A stretch of DNA of 64,000 nucleotides from Ceratobasidium sp. AG-K (lineage: Eukaryota > Basidiomycota > Agaricomycetes > Cantharellales > Ceratobasidiaceae): the NCBI GenBank assembly GCA_037039685.1, contig JAWNGF010000014.1, positions 620,001-684,000 on the forward strand, written 5' to 3'. The position numbers and the translations under genes are program-made. Below the pieces are notes generated by a model. It searched no databases. It saw only the letters and a list, made by a program, of their open reading frames with translations, and was not told the origin of the DNA. Shown in pieces: positions 24,416 through 35,304 of the stretch (position 1 is its first letter; each line of letters begins with the position of its first letter).

Positions 24416-27400
24416 CTACCCCAAAACATCAGTACCTCGTGAATCCAACTTGATTAACACTGACGGATTTGGGCGTGGAACTGAACTCGGCCAATTCGGA
24501 TTCTGGATCTCCCCGCGAAGCGGCTCCTGGTACCCTATCGCGCTGGAAACGTCACCTCGCCCTTGGTTCGGCTCAAAACTAAATTCGGGCACGAGTCCAG
24601 GAAACGGAACGTTGGTGTTATCGCCATAATATGCCTCGGGGAGGTACGCGCCCGAGTCGAGACCAGGGTTGATATTGTGCTGTCGGTCTGGTTGGGAGTA
24701 GGTCTGATCCTGGTAACCTTGGTCGTATGGGTAGGAGTTGATCGGTTGGGAGTTGGATGGCTGGGAATCAGATGTTTGAGAGTTGGGACACTCCTCATTG
24801 TCGTATCCCGATTTATGATATCCTGAGCTGCCGTACGTCTGCTCCACAGATCCGTATGATTGGTAAGGAGTCTGAGACTCGTAGGGACTATTTGAGTCCG
24901 ATACTGAAGACGTCCGACACGACCCGGCACTTGACCCAGCCCCAAACCCGGCCGTAGGACCCACATCAAACGTGGAACCCTGCGTCGACCCAAGTGCAAT
25001 CGGCTCTATAGGTTGTATGCGACCAGAACTCGGCGACATTGTGCTTGTCGACGAACTTGGGCCGACCAACAAGTTGCCCGTTCGCTGAAACTCTCGCAAC
25101 GTATCACTACCCCGGAATCAGCGCACGAACGAACCGAAATCACAATACGCACTGCAACCGCCCCGCAATATGCCACTTCGACTCGGCCCTAGCCAAAACC
25201 CTCCGACACACTTCAACATCCGCCCGCTTCTCTTCAGTCGGATACCAATCCTCGCTCGTCGGCCACTCAGTTGAACCGGGCCGCCCGGCGTTGGGCGTTG
25301 CCAAGATATCGACGAGCAATACCATGGCGGTCGAGAATGCGGCTTGGATCGTGCTCGGGAGGATTTGCGTTTCACTCAGACGGAGATGGCCCTCCATGAT
25401 CTTCGCACAACCGCGGGCCGAGGTACGGCAGATGTTCAGACACTCGGCTGTTGAGAAGCGTGATGGATGAGGTCATGTGAATGTAAATGTGGGTTACGTA
25501 CTGGTCAGTGGGGACGACTTGATGGTGATGAACGGCCTGTGAATGAGGATGCTGATATTGTAGTATGTTGCCCATAGAGACACCATCTGGTCCAGGAATA
25601 CCGAAGGAACAAATTGGTCGGGAGGTTGGAGCTGGACTGTTCCAGGGTCAACAGCGCGTGATTTCATGAGACGAGGCACGCACGGTGTGGAGGCACAGTG
25701 AGTTTCCACCGTTCTAGATGTCGTCGTAGATCTGCCAACAGTTCTCGTTCTTTTTCATGCCCGATGAGACCCATTTGTCGTCTTGTTCTGTCGATTGCAA
25801 ACTGCAGGCAAGTGAGATCCAGTCTGAGTAATCAGGCGAGGTACTTACGACGGTCTGCAGCGCCCGTCCCAGCACCCGGCTGAGGCCAATCATTCCATTG
25901 AAGAACGATAGACGACACGGTTTGCCGGCTGGTTGAGCAGGCTCACCCCCGACAGGCCAATATTCCTCATCCGTCTCGACGAGATTCTCCAGATCTGAAC
26001 TGCAAAAGCGTTACACTCAATCCCTTACGGCACGAACCAACTCACTCGAGATCCTGCATCGCCGACGGCCGGCCAAACGTCCCGCTACACCTAAAATTAG
26101 CTCTCACCGAAAAGATCGGCAACGGACATACCACATGAATCGGTCCAATACTAATAATGCCCTAAGAATGAACGGTTAGCATCTTATCTCCCCCGTGCAT
26201 CGGCGACACAATAATCGGCAGTGAGGTGGGCGATCAGACCGAGGAGATGATGATAAATCAATCAGAGCTGACAGATGCCCGATATGGAATACACGTGGTG
26301 CAAGACATCAATGCTCAGGGAAAACTGGCCGCGGGTCCCGGTGACAGAATATGCTTACCCCTCGGGGGCAGAGCGTGCATACGGCGCATTCCGAGGCCTG
26401 AGCCCGTAGATGGGGACAGTTGTACTGTTAACCCCAAGGGTGGGACACACCCGCTATCTCTCGACGCAGGGATCCCCGCCGATGGGACGGCGTACTTGGG
26501 TCCGAGGCTGAGGCTCGATATTTAACCCCAGAGAGGGACTCGATCCGCCTGGCTGAAACTCGGACAGCCCCAAGGTTTGGACTCAGGCTTCGACTCACCA
26601 AAACGACCGTTTATAAAGCTCGTTCTCAATTGACACCCCATCCCTTTTTCTGTGTGCCCCAATATCTTGCGCTAGTCGAATTCCGATTCCTAGGACAGTC
26701 CACGATCCATAATGTGCCGACGAGCCGTGAAGGAACAATGCCGAGAGCTGCAAGCCGGTCAGTACCTATTTTTTCCGACGAGTGCGGCCGGGGCGGATCG
26801 AATAGAATAAAGGATAGAAATGGAACGAAGGATGATGAACCGCACTCACGATAAATATCTGTACGTCCCACAAACTTGGCTGAGTACATATCGTTGCCCT
26901 CAGCGGCCCAATTGCACGAAAGAAATCATACCCCGAACTCAATGAGCTCGGCACGCCTTGCTCGCCTTCCCGTGTCGTTGTGGACAACACCCTGGGATCC
27001 CCACTCCACCGACTCGCACACGCGCACACGAGGAGCAACACTCGAGCAAACGCCCCCCGCCCCGCGCGTATAATCCACCTGGTAGTTCAATCGAGGGTTG
27101 GGCGGGACGTAGTCGTGCGTGATGCCATAATAATGGCCGTATCGTGGAGAATAGTCGGGTTTGAGTCCAGCTCGTTCGTCTTGGGCGCGTTGCTCGAGAA
27201 CTTGGAAAAGGTGCGTCCCACGGGCGATTTCGAGCTCGAATTGTCCACGGTGGAGGATGGGGAAAAATGGATTAATGTATCGGAAAAATAGGTCGACAAG
27301 CGAGTGGACCAAATCTGGCGGGGGAAGACGCAGTTCGGAGCGGTTCACCCAAAAGTCGGCGCCGAGGAACCGCTTTTCGGGCCGGGTGAGGGTCCAGTAC

Positions 27401-28226
27401 TCTGGACGGCGTCTGTTGATTCGAATTCGGTCGACTTTCTGGGCGGATTGATTCTGGTCAAATCCGAGCGAGAGTTCAACAAACTCCCGTTTGATTTCCT
27501 TGGCGTCTTTGAGCAACATCTCGCCGCTCGATTGGCCATGGAAACGGGGTTCTTTGGGGCGAGTCGAGGCTGTGTCTGACCAGTACGTGTCGGTGCGAAG
27601 CTGTTGGGAACGCGAGGGCTCGGCGACAGTCTCAGATGCCAGGCGCACTTGCTTAAGTAGCTGGGGGGCAGAGTACAGCACCGAAGGTTCGTGGTCCACA
27701 TGTTGAAAAGGAATTGCGCCCCCAGACGAAGATTGGGACTCGCCATCCAAGTGGCCGTATGTTGGCTGGTGACGAGGCGGAGACGACGGCAGTTGGGAAA
27801 GCGTCTCGAGCTCGCGGTTCAAGTTTACTCCGGGCAGGATCTGGGGAAATCAATACCACTTCAAACCAATACAAATGGCCCACCTCTCGAAGCTTTTTCT
27901 CGACTTTTCCGACCTGGCTCTCGAGATAGGACACATATCTACGCCATTAGCTCAGCTTCATCAAAAATATCATACTCACTCTGGCGACGGCGGCGACCGG
28001 CCCATTGGCCTAGGACCAATCCTCCACGTGCAAATGACGTTGCCCTCTTCACACTGGCCGCATCGCTCATCGACCGAATCGGGGGCCTGGCATGTCACCT
28101 ATAAAATGAATTAATTACTATCCCGTGAATACAAATGGTACTTACCTCCTTGGCACGACATTGGTCACACGTGGCCTGTTCGACCTTGATTTTAAGACGC
28201 CCGTTTGGCTTTCGACTGGGATGCAT
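24416..28226 (-). CDS. Zn2Cys6 fungal transcription factor with Fungal_trans domain
   Basis: The ATG at 28224-28226 opens MHPSRKPNGRLKIKVEQATCDQCRAKE (exon 28146-28226), spliced to VTCQAPDSVDERCGQCEEGNVICTW. The Cys spacing CX2CX6CX9CX2CX6C is a full Zn2Cys6 binuclear cluster. A short coiled-coil linker (YVSYLESQVGKVEKKLRE) and a Ser/Gln-rich stretch lead to the regulatory domain: LFFRYINPFFPILHRGQFE (about 27260), DFFRAIGPLRATICTQPSLWDVQIF, LTGLQLSALFLHGSSAHYGSW and GIGIRLAQDIGAHRKRDGVS (about 26680), then LLVLDRFMW and CSGTFGRPSAMQD. The C-terminus is Tyr/Gln/Ser-rich, a likely activation region, with the stop at 24416. It presumably binds CGG-type sites as a dimer in the nucleus; targets unknown. 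The join near 27030-27210 is unresolved, and one intron is 437 nt. Confidence 0.85.
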
Positions 28227-29394
28227 GGTGGAGAAGAGTCAGGGTATCGAGGTTGTAGGATCCGGATGATGGTAAGCGATCCGCGCTACTTGTTTGATGT
28301 CAGTGAGATTACACTCTGTCACCACTCGACTTGCGTTGTAGACCTGCGGATCCCTCAATGTGTGTTGGCCGTGGACGGGTGTGACCGGAATTTCCGGGAA
28401 TCTGTGCTTGGACATTCTCAGGCCTATCATTGTCGGCCAATGGAATCCGTTGGAAGGCCCCACGCATCTTGCACTTGATATTCTCCCGATTTTCGAGGAT
28501 ATACCCAGCCATTACAGACAATCAATCGCCGATGGTCGATCTATTCATAAATTCACGCGGTCGCGTCCGTACGGATCCCGCTAGGCGCTAAGTCTATAAA
28601 CCGATTTTCTTCGCTCGCCTGTGGCGCCTGAATTGCATATACAATTGCTAGCGCGATGAGTCAAATGCCTTCGTAACGGCATCGAGAAGTGCAAATCGTC
28701 ATGCCCCTCTTCATATCAAGCATCACAGTTCCCAGTGGTCGGATATACACCAGCTCCTGGCCTCGTGCGCCGACATCGAAGGTTAACCTAGATGGTGGTT
28801 AGGTTGCTATAGGGTCGCTATGGGATAAGTGCCGACATTATCATCCGGAGCCGTAGTTTGGGGTGCACGAATGCATTATCTTGTCTCGAGTCGTATTCTG
28901 GAGTGATGGGAGAGGCAGGGTCTCGTGATAGCAGCCAGGAGCGAGTTATTGACGGGTACGAGTTTCAAGTTCCCGAAGCTCCTGTATAAATACGATTAAT
29001 ATTAGCCTCCTTTATAAGATATTCAAATTCCTGAGGATATCGCTCGCCTCTCTTGGGTATTCAACAAGCTGAATGAGAAACGCAGTATTCGCAACCTTGA
29101 AGTAACCCTCAAAAGATTTGCCTTGGGTGATATGATCGCAGTATTGTTGTGGTCGTAAACTTCCCTCGCCAAGATGGCTTCTGCTGTCCGTGAAAGTGGT
29201 GGCTATAGAACGATAGGTCAATCATCATCGGGGATTGATTCAGTTATGTTGTTACATTAATCCATCCGAATTCGATCTTTTCTACTGAATCCTATCACGT
29301 GGCGCGGGTCCGTGCCACTTGACGACCCACGAAAGGAAGCCACTATTTAATTATAAGGCTCGTCATCATCCACCACACCACCGCATCTGCAACC
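28227..29394. other. Intergenic, 1.2 kb, possible short gene fragment
   Basis: Between the start of the Zn2Cys6 gene (minus) and the first BTB unit (plus). A minus-strand stretch at 29012-29150 reads plausibly as protein (FEGYFKVANTAFLIQLVEYP, then REASDILRNLNIL and a stop) but has no recognised family and no clear upstream exon, so I leave it unassigned. Confidence 0.4.
29295..29307 (+). promoter_or_regulatory. CACGTGGC-type box upstream of BTB copy 1
   Basis: TCACGTGGCGCGG, about 95 nt before the copy 1 start. The identical 13-mer occurs at 35218-35230 before copy 6, and shorter versions precede copies 2, 5 and (degenerate) 3. Confidence 0.5.
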
Positions 29395-30266
29395 ATGAAA
29401 GTAGGATCAAACACAACTGAAGATCCAGATGTATTTAACGTCATCGTGATGGATCGAATATTCAAACACTCTAAGACTCAAATCGAGCGTGACTCACCCA
29501 ACTATTTCACGTCCCGATTCTTTGATCCTCTTGGCAAACGCAAGATCCGGGTGCTAGAAATCTCCCGCGACCCGTCCTTGTTCCTTCTGGTCCTTCGATA
29601 TCTCAACGGATACCAGGTTCTCCCTATTCATCCTAACCAACTTCCGCCCTATTCTACTCTCGAAACGACGCTGGCCGATCTTTGTGCGGACGCCGAGTTC
29701 TATGAACTCGATGGACTCGTTCGTCTATGCTCATTACAAGAAGGCCTACTCAACAAAAAAGACGATACCATCCGCGTAATATCAGCGACTGGTGCACCTA
29801 GGCCTGTCCCCAAAGTACAACTATCAATCCGTTATGCAGTGATCACGGGCCATGTTCGCGTCTTGGGGGACAAATTTCAGCTATGTACGCCCGCCGCTCG
29901 TCATTAGGTCAATCGACTCTCCACTAATCGTCGCACGACGTACCTAGCCGAAGGCGTCGATAAATGCATACCTCGATTCGCTATCACCTTGCTCAGCGAA
30001 AGCCAGTTCAAAAACGCTGCAACTGGTATCTTTATTGACGTTTCAGATACGAAACTCACCCCCGAGAGACCGTCCGCGGAGAAACCCGAGCTGCTGATTA
30101 TTAAGGGTTGGTCGGAGCGCATCGTACGTGCTGTTGTGCGGCGAGATACAGCCGGGGTAGAGCGATGGGAGCTGCGGGGTGGGAACGAGATTGGAACGAA
30201 AATCTGCGCTATATCGCCATTTTTGTCAAATTGTGGATTGAACCTGGGTTCCAGATTGTGTACTAG
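29395..30266 (+). pseudogene. BTB/POZ-domain protein, array copy 1, one-base frameshift near the C-terminus
   Basis: Exon 1 (29395-29884) encodes the BTB core: VFNVIVMDRIFKHSKTQIER, DSPNYFTSRFFD, LEISRDPSLFLLVLRYLNGY, LPIHPN, ADLCADAEFYELDGLVRLC. Exon 2 (29948-30266) carries the family's C-terminal domain, with GWSERIVRAVVRRDTAGVERWEL. The two exons sum to 809 nt, one short of a multiple of three. At about 30176-30182 the run CTGCGGGGTGGG lacks one base; beyond it the other frame reads YIAIFVKLWIEPGFQIVY and a stop, exactly the family ending. The frame used upstream instead continues to 30369 with unrelated residues. It is either a young pseudogene, a real altered C-terminus, or a G-run sequencing error. 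BTB domains mediate oligomerisation or Cul3 binding; the partner here is unknown. Confidence 0.75.
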
Positions 30267-30590
30267 ATCGAGTGCCTATATGATGTTCAACTCTATGCAC
30301 CACGTATGCTGTATTAATGTTACGTTGACCAGTAGTGTTATCCTGAAAATGGTCCCGCTGATGCGATAAGATAAACCATCTCTATTCGCGTTAGACTACT
30401 CTCCTTGTTATGCGTGGGCTGCGTCTAAATACGGTACAAGCATCCGAATACATGAACGCGGAAGTAAGTCGCTCGGCAACATAAAGGGCACATCAAAAAT
30501 AAAAATAAAAACCAGTCCGGAGCATAGGTCCACCCAGAGGTAGCACGAGAATGGGGGGACGAGAAAGGCCCAAAAGTGATGAACGGATCA

Positions 30591-30599
30591 TCACGTGGC
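30591..30599 (+). promoter_or_regulatory. CACGTGGC-type box upstream of BTB copy 2
   Basis: TCACGTGGC, about 70 nt before the start codon of copy 2. Confidence 0.5.
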
Positions 30600-30666
30600 T
30601 CATGATCAGCCCGCATGAACCACGGAAGGAAATCGTACTGACTTACCACTTCCTACCACACTTTCC

Positions 30667-31520
30667 ATGCCCACAACCACGAAAGGGTCGTCGGAAGTGT
30701 CCCCTGATCCAGATGTTTTTACAGTTGTAGTGCGGGACCGAATCTTCAAGCTCTCCAGGCCCCAAATCGAGTGCGACTCGCCCAACTACTTTACATCACG
30801 ATTCTTCGACTCCCTCGGCCAACGCAAGATCCAAGTTTTGGAGATCGCCCGTGATCCCTTCCTGTTTGAGCTAGTGCTAAGGTATCTCAATGGATACCGG
30901 GTGCTTCCAATCCATCCTAGTCTTGTCCCACCCTATTGCACCCCCGAAACCGCCTTGGCCGATCTTTGTACGGACGCCGAGTTTTATCAACTCGAAGGAC
31001 TTCGTTGTCTATGTTTTTCTAAATCAGACCTGTCAAAAAAACTCCCGACCACGATTCCACGGGTACCTAACGACACCTCTAGATCTCAATTGTCAATCCG
31101 TTATGCAGCCGTCACGGGTCACGTTTACACTCTTGCAGATAAATTCCAGCTGGGTGAGTTCTCCACTAGTCAATCATGCAGCCATGAACCGGCGCTCATG
31201 CAATATGCTTAGCTGAAACCTTTGATGAATGCATCCCGAGGTTTACCATCACCCTGCTCAACCAGACTCGTTACGAGGCCGCGACGTCCGGTGATTTCTT
31301 TATCAGCATCTCAGAGGACAGGCTCTCCAATCAGCTGCCCGACCTTTTGATTGTCATGGGCTGGTCCGAACGCATTGCACGAACCGTCGTGCAGAGGGAT
31401 ACGATTGGTGTGGATCGATGGGAGCTCATGGGGTGGAAACGAGATTCATCTGATAATTTGCGCCATGTCGCCATTCTGATTAAAATGTGGGTTGAGCCTG
31501 GGTTTGAGATCGTGCACTAG
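30667..31520 (+). CDS. BTB/POZ-domain protein, array copy 2 (intact)
   Basis: Exons 30667-31153 and 31213-31520 sum to 795 nt, 264 residues, with a GTGAGT donor and TTAG acceptor. Residues about 14-110 form a KCTD/T1-like BTB fold: VFTVVVRDRIFKLSRPQIEC, DSPNYFTSRFFDSLGQRKIQ, LEIARDPFLFELVLRYLNGY, RVLPIHPSLV, DLCTDAEFYQLEGL. The second exon, beginning AETFDECIPRFTITLL, holds GWSERIARTVVQRDTIGVDR, WELMGWKRD, LRHVAILIKMWVEPGFEIVH and the stop. No signal peptide, membrane segment, Kelch or zinc-finger partner domain is present; the C-terminal domain is not one I recognise outside this array. Intracellular and probably oligomeric, by analogy with BTB proteins. Confidence 0.85.
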
Positions 31521-31773
31521 ATTATGTTTCCGTTCATTACGGCTTTATTTCATGTGCTCATCATGCTGTTTATGGGACTCTGTGATAAAATATGTGTTTG
31601 ACTGTCCTGTCCACACTATTTGTTCTTATTTGTAGCAGTCAGTGTATGCCACTGCAAGCGCGTGGCCAAGTCATTTTACGTTCACATTTACAGTAAGGGA
31701 TCTCCGCCACTGGCTAAGCGCAGCCACCCCTCAGACTGTCATCGTCTACTTCGATCTTACTCCAGCCAGAAAC

Positions 31774-32625
31774 ATGGAATCAGAATTATCCCCTGAGATA
31801 TTTACCGTGATTGTGAGAGACAAGACCTTCAAACTTTCTAAATCCCAGATCTGCCTGACTCGCCCAATTACTTCACCGCTTGCTTCTTCGACTCTGTTGG
31901 CCAACGTACGATTCAAAAACTAGAGATCTCTCGTGACCCTTATTTGTTTGAGCTAGTGCTCCGATATCTGAATGGGTACCAAGTAGTTCCTATCCACCCT
32001 GGCCTTGTTCCGCCTTGTTCTACTCCTCAAATCACCTTGACTGATCTTCATGCGGATGCTGAATTCTATCGCTTGAGCGGCCTGAATAGTCTCCTATCCC
32101 TGAGGCGAGATTTGTACGCTGACGCACGTGAAACCGCTCCGATAGTAACTTCGATGACGGTATCCCTGCAACCAAACGATACCGCACATATAATTACCCA
32201 CTATGCGTGTGTGACCGGCTATTTTCGCACCTTGTCAGACCACTACGCACCAAGTAAGTTCAGGTTCAGAACATCATCATAGAACGTTATAATATTACTA
32301 ACTTATTGGCGGACGTTAAGGCGAAGAATTTGATATCTTCATACCTCGATTTTCCTTGACACTTGTCAACGATGGCCATTACAAACTGCTGGCAAATGGA
32401 GAAGGGATGTTCAGGTTCTCTGGGACGAAATTAGGAAAAGAGAGCCCCCGTGAATCGATAGTCGTGGGTTGGTCTGAACGAATTGTTCGTACCGTTATTC
32501 GAAGGGACACAAACTGTGTTGATCGATGGGAACTTTTAGGATGGAAGCGACATTTTTCTGATGGTATTCGCCACGTCGCTATTTACGTGAAGCTTTGGGT
32601 CCAAGCTGGGTTCGTGATATACTAG
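31774..32625 (+). pseudogene. BTB/POZ-domain protein, array copy 3, frameshifted in the BTB core
   Basis: Starts MESELSPEIFTVIVRDKTFK. At about 31847-31856 the sequence CAGATCTGCCTGACTCGCC is one base shorter than the matching CAGATCGAGTGCGACTCGCC of copy 2, so the first frame ends at 31923. The other frame reads on as DSPNYFTACFFDSVGQRTIQ, LEISRDPYLFELVLRYLNGY, DLHADAEFYRLSGL. Exon 2 (32321-32625) is open: IPRFSLTLVNDGHYKLLANG, GWSERIVRTVIRRDTNCVDR, WELLGWKRH, stop. Exon lengths 480 + 305 give 785, again one short of a codon multiple. Splice sites and the rest of the frame are conserved, so the lesion is recent or an assembly error. Confidence 0.75.
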
Positions 32626-33039
32626 TTTGATCGAGAGCTAAGAAGGTCTATTCATCCATCCCATTTCATGTTAATATCCTCTTAGTCGCCCTCGAATGTG
32701 AGTTTGTCGGACCCCCTACTGGCCAAACCGCGGAGGCTCGTATCCTAGCCTAGTTTGACGCATTATATGTAGTTCTCTATTCGACCGTGAGGCGTTGGGC
32801 CATGATTGCACCTTTATTTTATGCACACACCTTCCACTGTTCTATTAGTGATTACCTTAAATGCGATGACTGTATAATTAAGCGGGCCTAGGCTCTAGGA
32901 ACAATATCTATAATACGAGAAATGGGTGAATTAGTAGCTGTATGCGTGCATGTAACGAGAGGGTTGTCCTGCGCAAAATGCGATCTTGGTTCGCAACTAT
33001 ACGTTACCCCTCCAAGATCCACGAATATGCAAGCATCGC

Positions 33040-33160
33040 CAGAAATATCAATGCCAGTGGAAGCTGGCAGGATGGAAACAAGATGTAGCCAACAATCTAC
33101 GCGATGTCGCTATGTTTATGGAAATGTGGTTTGAGCCAGGGGTTTCGGGTGATTCACAAG
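33040..33160 (+). pseudogene. BTB-array copy 4, C-terminal relic
   Basis: Only the last part of the family's second exon remains: CQWKLAGWKQDVANNLRD, then VAMFMEMWFEPG, matching WELLGWK....LR..AIF.K.WV.PGF of the intact copies. No BTB core was found in the 400 nt before it. Confidence 0.7.
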
Positions 33161-33269
33161 CTCGGTTGAGTATTGGTTTCAACTGTGTGCGCTGCCACAT
33201 TGTACTGTACTAGCAGCCCTTTTATGTCCGACTCCGAGTCGGAGTGCACATATGGATGGATATTTTGAT

Positions 33270-33297
33270 TTATTTATTTTATTTTATTTTATTCCGT
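33270..33297 (+). repeat. (TTTTA)n-type microsatellite
   Basis: About five imperfect units of TTTTA/TTTA between BTB copies 4 and 5. Confidence 0.7.
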
Positions 33298-33755
33298 TTG
33301 CACTCCATTATTTTCTTTGTGATCGGTCGGCTGTTCATCGCTTGTGCAATATATCGTCATCCCTAAGTCTGATCGGTTTTGCCATGTCATTACTTCCGAT
33401 ATAAACTCTGGCTGGACTCTCTGGGTCTTTTGTTATTTGTTTAAGCACTGGGGCTTATTCGCATTTATGTACTTTGGAGTTGTTATCTGCCGATGAGTTT
33501 GTGATAATTTGAGGATAAGACATTTGCACTTGAATCATTACATCGTGTTGTTTCAGTAGGATATTAAACCATTCGGTTTTAGAATCCTGCAACGGCGGCT
33601 TACGCGTGTCTAGTAGTCGTCTCAGTGAGTTTGACCAATACTTTGACATCTCAGATCCTTCAAATTACCCGATATACTCCTTCATGTAATTGACTTGAGC
33701 GTGTAATTTAGACAGGGTGTATTGCATCATGGAAACAGCACGTGAAGTATCCAGA

Positions 33756-33794
33756 AAGAAAAAGTCAAAAAGAAAAAGAAAAAGAAAAAGAAAC
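33756..33794 (+). repeat. (AAAAAG)n microsatellite before BTB copy 5
   Basis: Purine tract with four to five AAAAAG units, lying between two GCACGTG boxes (33738 and 33796). A duplicated AAACAGCACGTG flank suggests local slippage around the repeat. Confidence 0.7.
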
Positions 33795-33795
33795 A

Positions 33796-33804
33796 GCACG
33801 TGGC
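33796..33804 (+). promoter_or_regulatory. CACGTGGC-type box upstream of BTB copy 5
   Basis: GCACGTGGC, about 115-120 nt before the start of copy 5; a second core, GCACGTGA, lies at about 33738. Confidence 0.45.
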
Positions 33805-33916
33805 CGGATAGCTGGTGCTCAATCGTTATGTCATCACTCTGCTCTCGACCGTCCCTGTTCGCCACCTTCTACCACAACTCGAGGCTGACATTGACCACAG
33901 AACAGACCAATGAAGC

Positions 33917-34756
33917 ATGACTGAGAGTATCCCCTCCGACATATATCCTGTAAAAGTAGGGGACAAGACGTTTAGATTGTCTTTGTCTCAAATTGAGCGT
34001 GATCGCCCAAACTACTTCACACTCCACTTCTTTGACTCGTCTGGCCAGCGCCGTGTTCAGGAACTTGAGGTACTCCGTGATCCGTATATTTTCGCACTAG
34101 TTGTGAGATATCTAAATGGCTATCAAATCGCCCCTATACACCCTAATCTCATCCCACGGCATTGCACACTCGAGACCGCAATGGCCGACCTTCGTGCAGA
34201 TGCCAAATTCTATCAGCTCAATGGTCTTTTAAACCTGTGCTTCCCTAAAAAAATATCCTCTGAGGAACTTAGACCTCCACATAATACCTTGGCACTCCAC
34301 TCTCCAGGCCCTGTTGATAGTGCACAATTATCGACCTGCTATGCGGCCGTCACAGGTTATATCCGCGTTCTTTCAGAGAAGCACTCATTTATGCTAGGTA
34401 AGGCTACTTTCCCATAAAATAACCGTACATTAACCATTATATGAACATATCTAGGCGAAGATTTTGAGTTGTACATTCCCCGATTCTCCATGGTTATCTT
34501 AAGCGACGTTCATTTTGAAGCGTCCTCAACAGGAATGTTCACTCTGGCCGAGAAGTGGCTTGTCGAGGAGTCCCCTCATAACGTTACCGTCGCCAGCTGG
34601 TCCGAGCGTATCGTACGTGCCGTTCTCAGGCGGGACACAAACTGTGTGGAGCGCTGGGAGTTGCTCGGCTGGAAAAAGGCCATGGTTGGCGATATACGGA
34701 ACGCGGCAATATTCATCAAACTCTGGGTAGGACCTGGATTTTCGATGAAAGATTAG
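33917..34756 (+). CDS. BTB/POZ-domain protein, array copy 5 (intact)
   Basis: Exons 33917-34397 and 34455-34756 sum to 783 nt, 260 residues. The BTB core reads IYPVKVGDKTFRLSLSQIER, DRPNYFTLHFFDSSGQRRVQ, VVRYLNGYQIAPIHPN, DLRADAKFYQLNGLLNLCFP. A variable polar linker (about residues 115-135) precedes STCYAAVTGYIRVLSEKHSF. The second exon starts GEDFELYIPRFSMVILSDVH and carries SWSERIVRAVLRRDTNCVER, WELLGWKKAM, IKLWVGPGFSMKD, stop. The linker and mid-C-terminal region vary most between copies, while the SERIVRAVLRRDT block varies least, suggesting the latter is the functional core of the C-terminal domain. Confidence 0.85.
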
Positions 34757-35217
34757 CCGTGTGGCTTGTAACACACTCAAATCGAGACGTGAATGATTGG
34801 CTGCCTTTACGTTCCGCTGGGGTAGCCGATGTATTGGAGTATATGACTATCGCCTCTACGGGTTAGCCGTCACAGGGATGAATTAGCTGTGCCATTTACC
34901 ATAGATATTATACCATTTGAGTGAGCCGGGTCGGACTCGCATGGTTTCAGCCTCCGGGCCAACGGCTCATTTGCACAGCCATTCATCGTAGGATTTAACC
35001 TTCCTGGACCGCATGTACCGATAAGCTGAAGCAGTTGCCTCAAGGATGTCCTAACAAAGAATGAGCGTGTTTTAGATATGGACATTGACAGGCATTGAGT
35101 TTTGTGGCTTTGGAAGCTTAGGGAAATCCCCAGAACATCATCCCCTATTGGTGGATAGAGTACTACAGTTGGCGACGCCTTGGCTCCATTGAATTCAACA
35201 ATTTTTATGGTACCGTA

Positions 35218-35230
35218 TCACGTGGCGCGG
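35218..35230 (+). promoter_or_regulatory. CACGTGGC-type box upstream of BTB copy 6
   Basis: TCACGTGGCGCGG, identical over 13 bases to the box before copy 1, although copy 6 itself is decayed. Confidence 0.5.
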
Positions 35231-35304
35231 ACGAGCCACCCGACCACGATATGGTGAACCCTCCTGATTTACCGCCTTCTACTATCTCCGCCACATTAAC
35301 ACCC

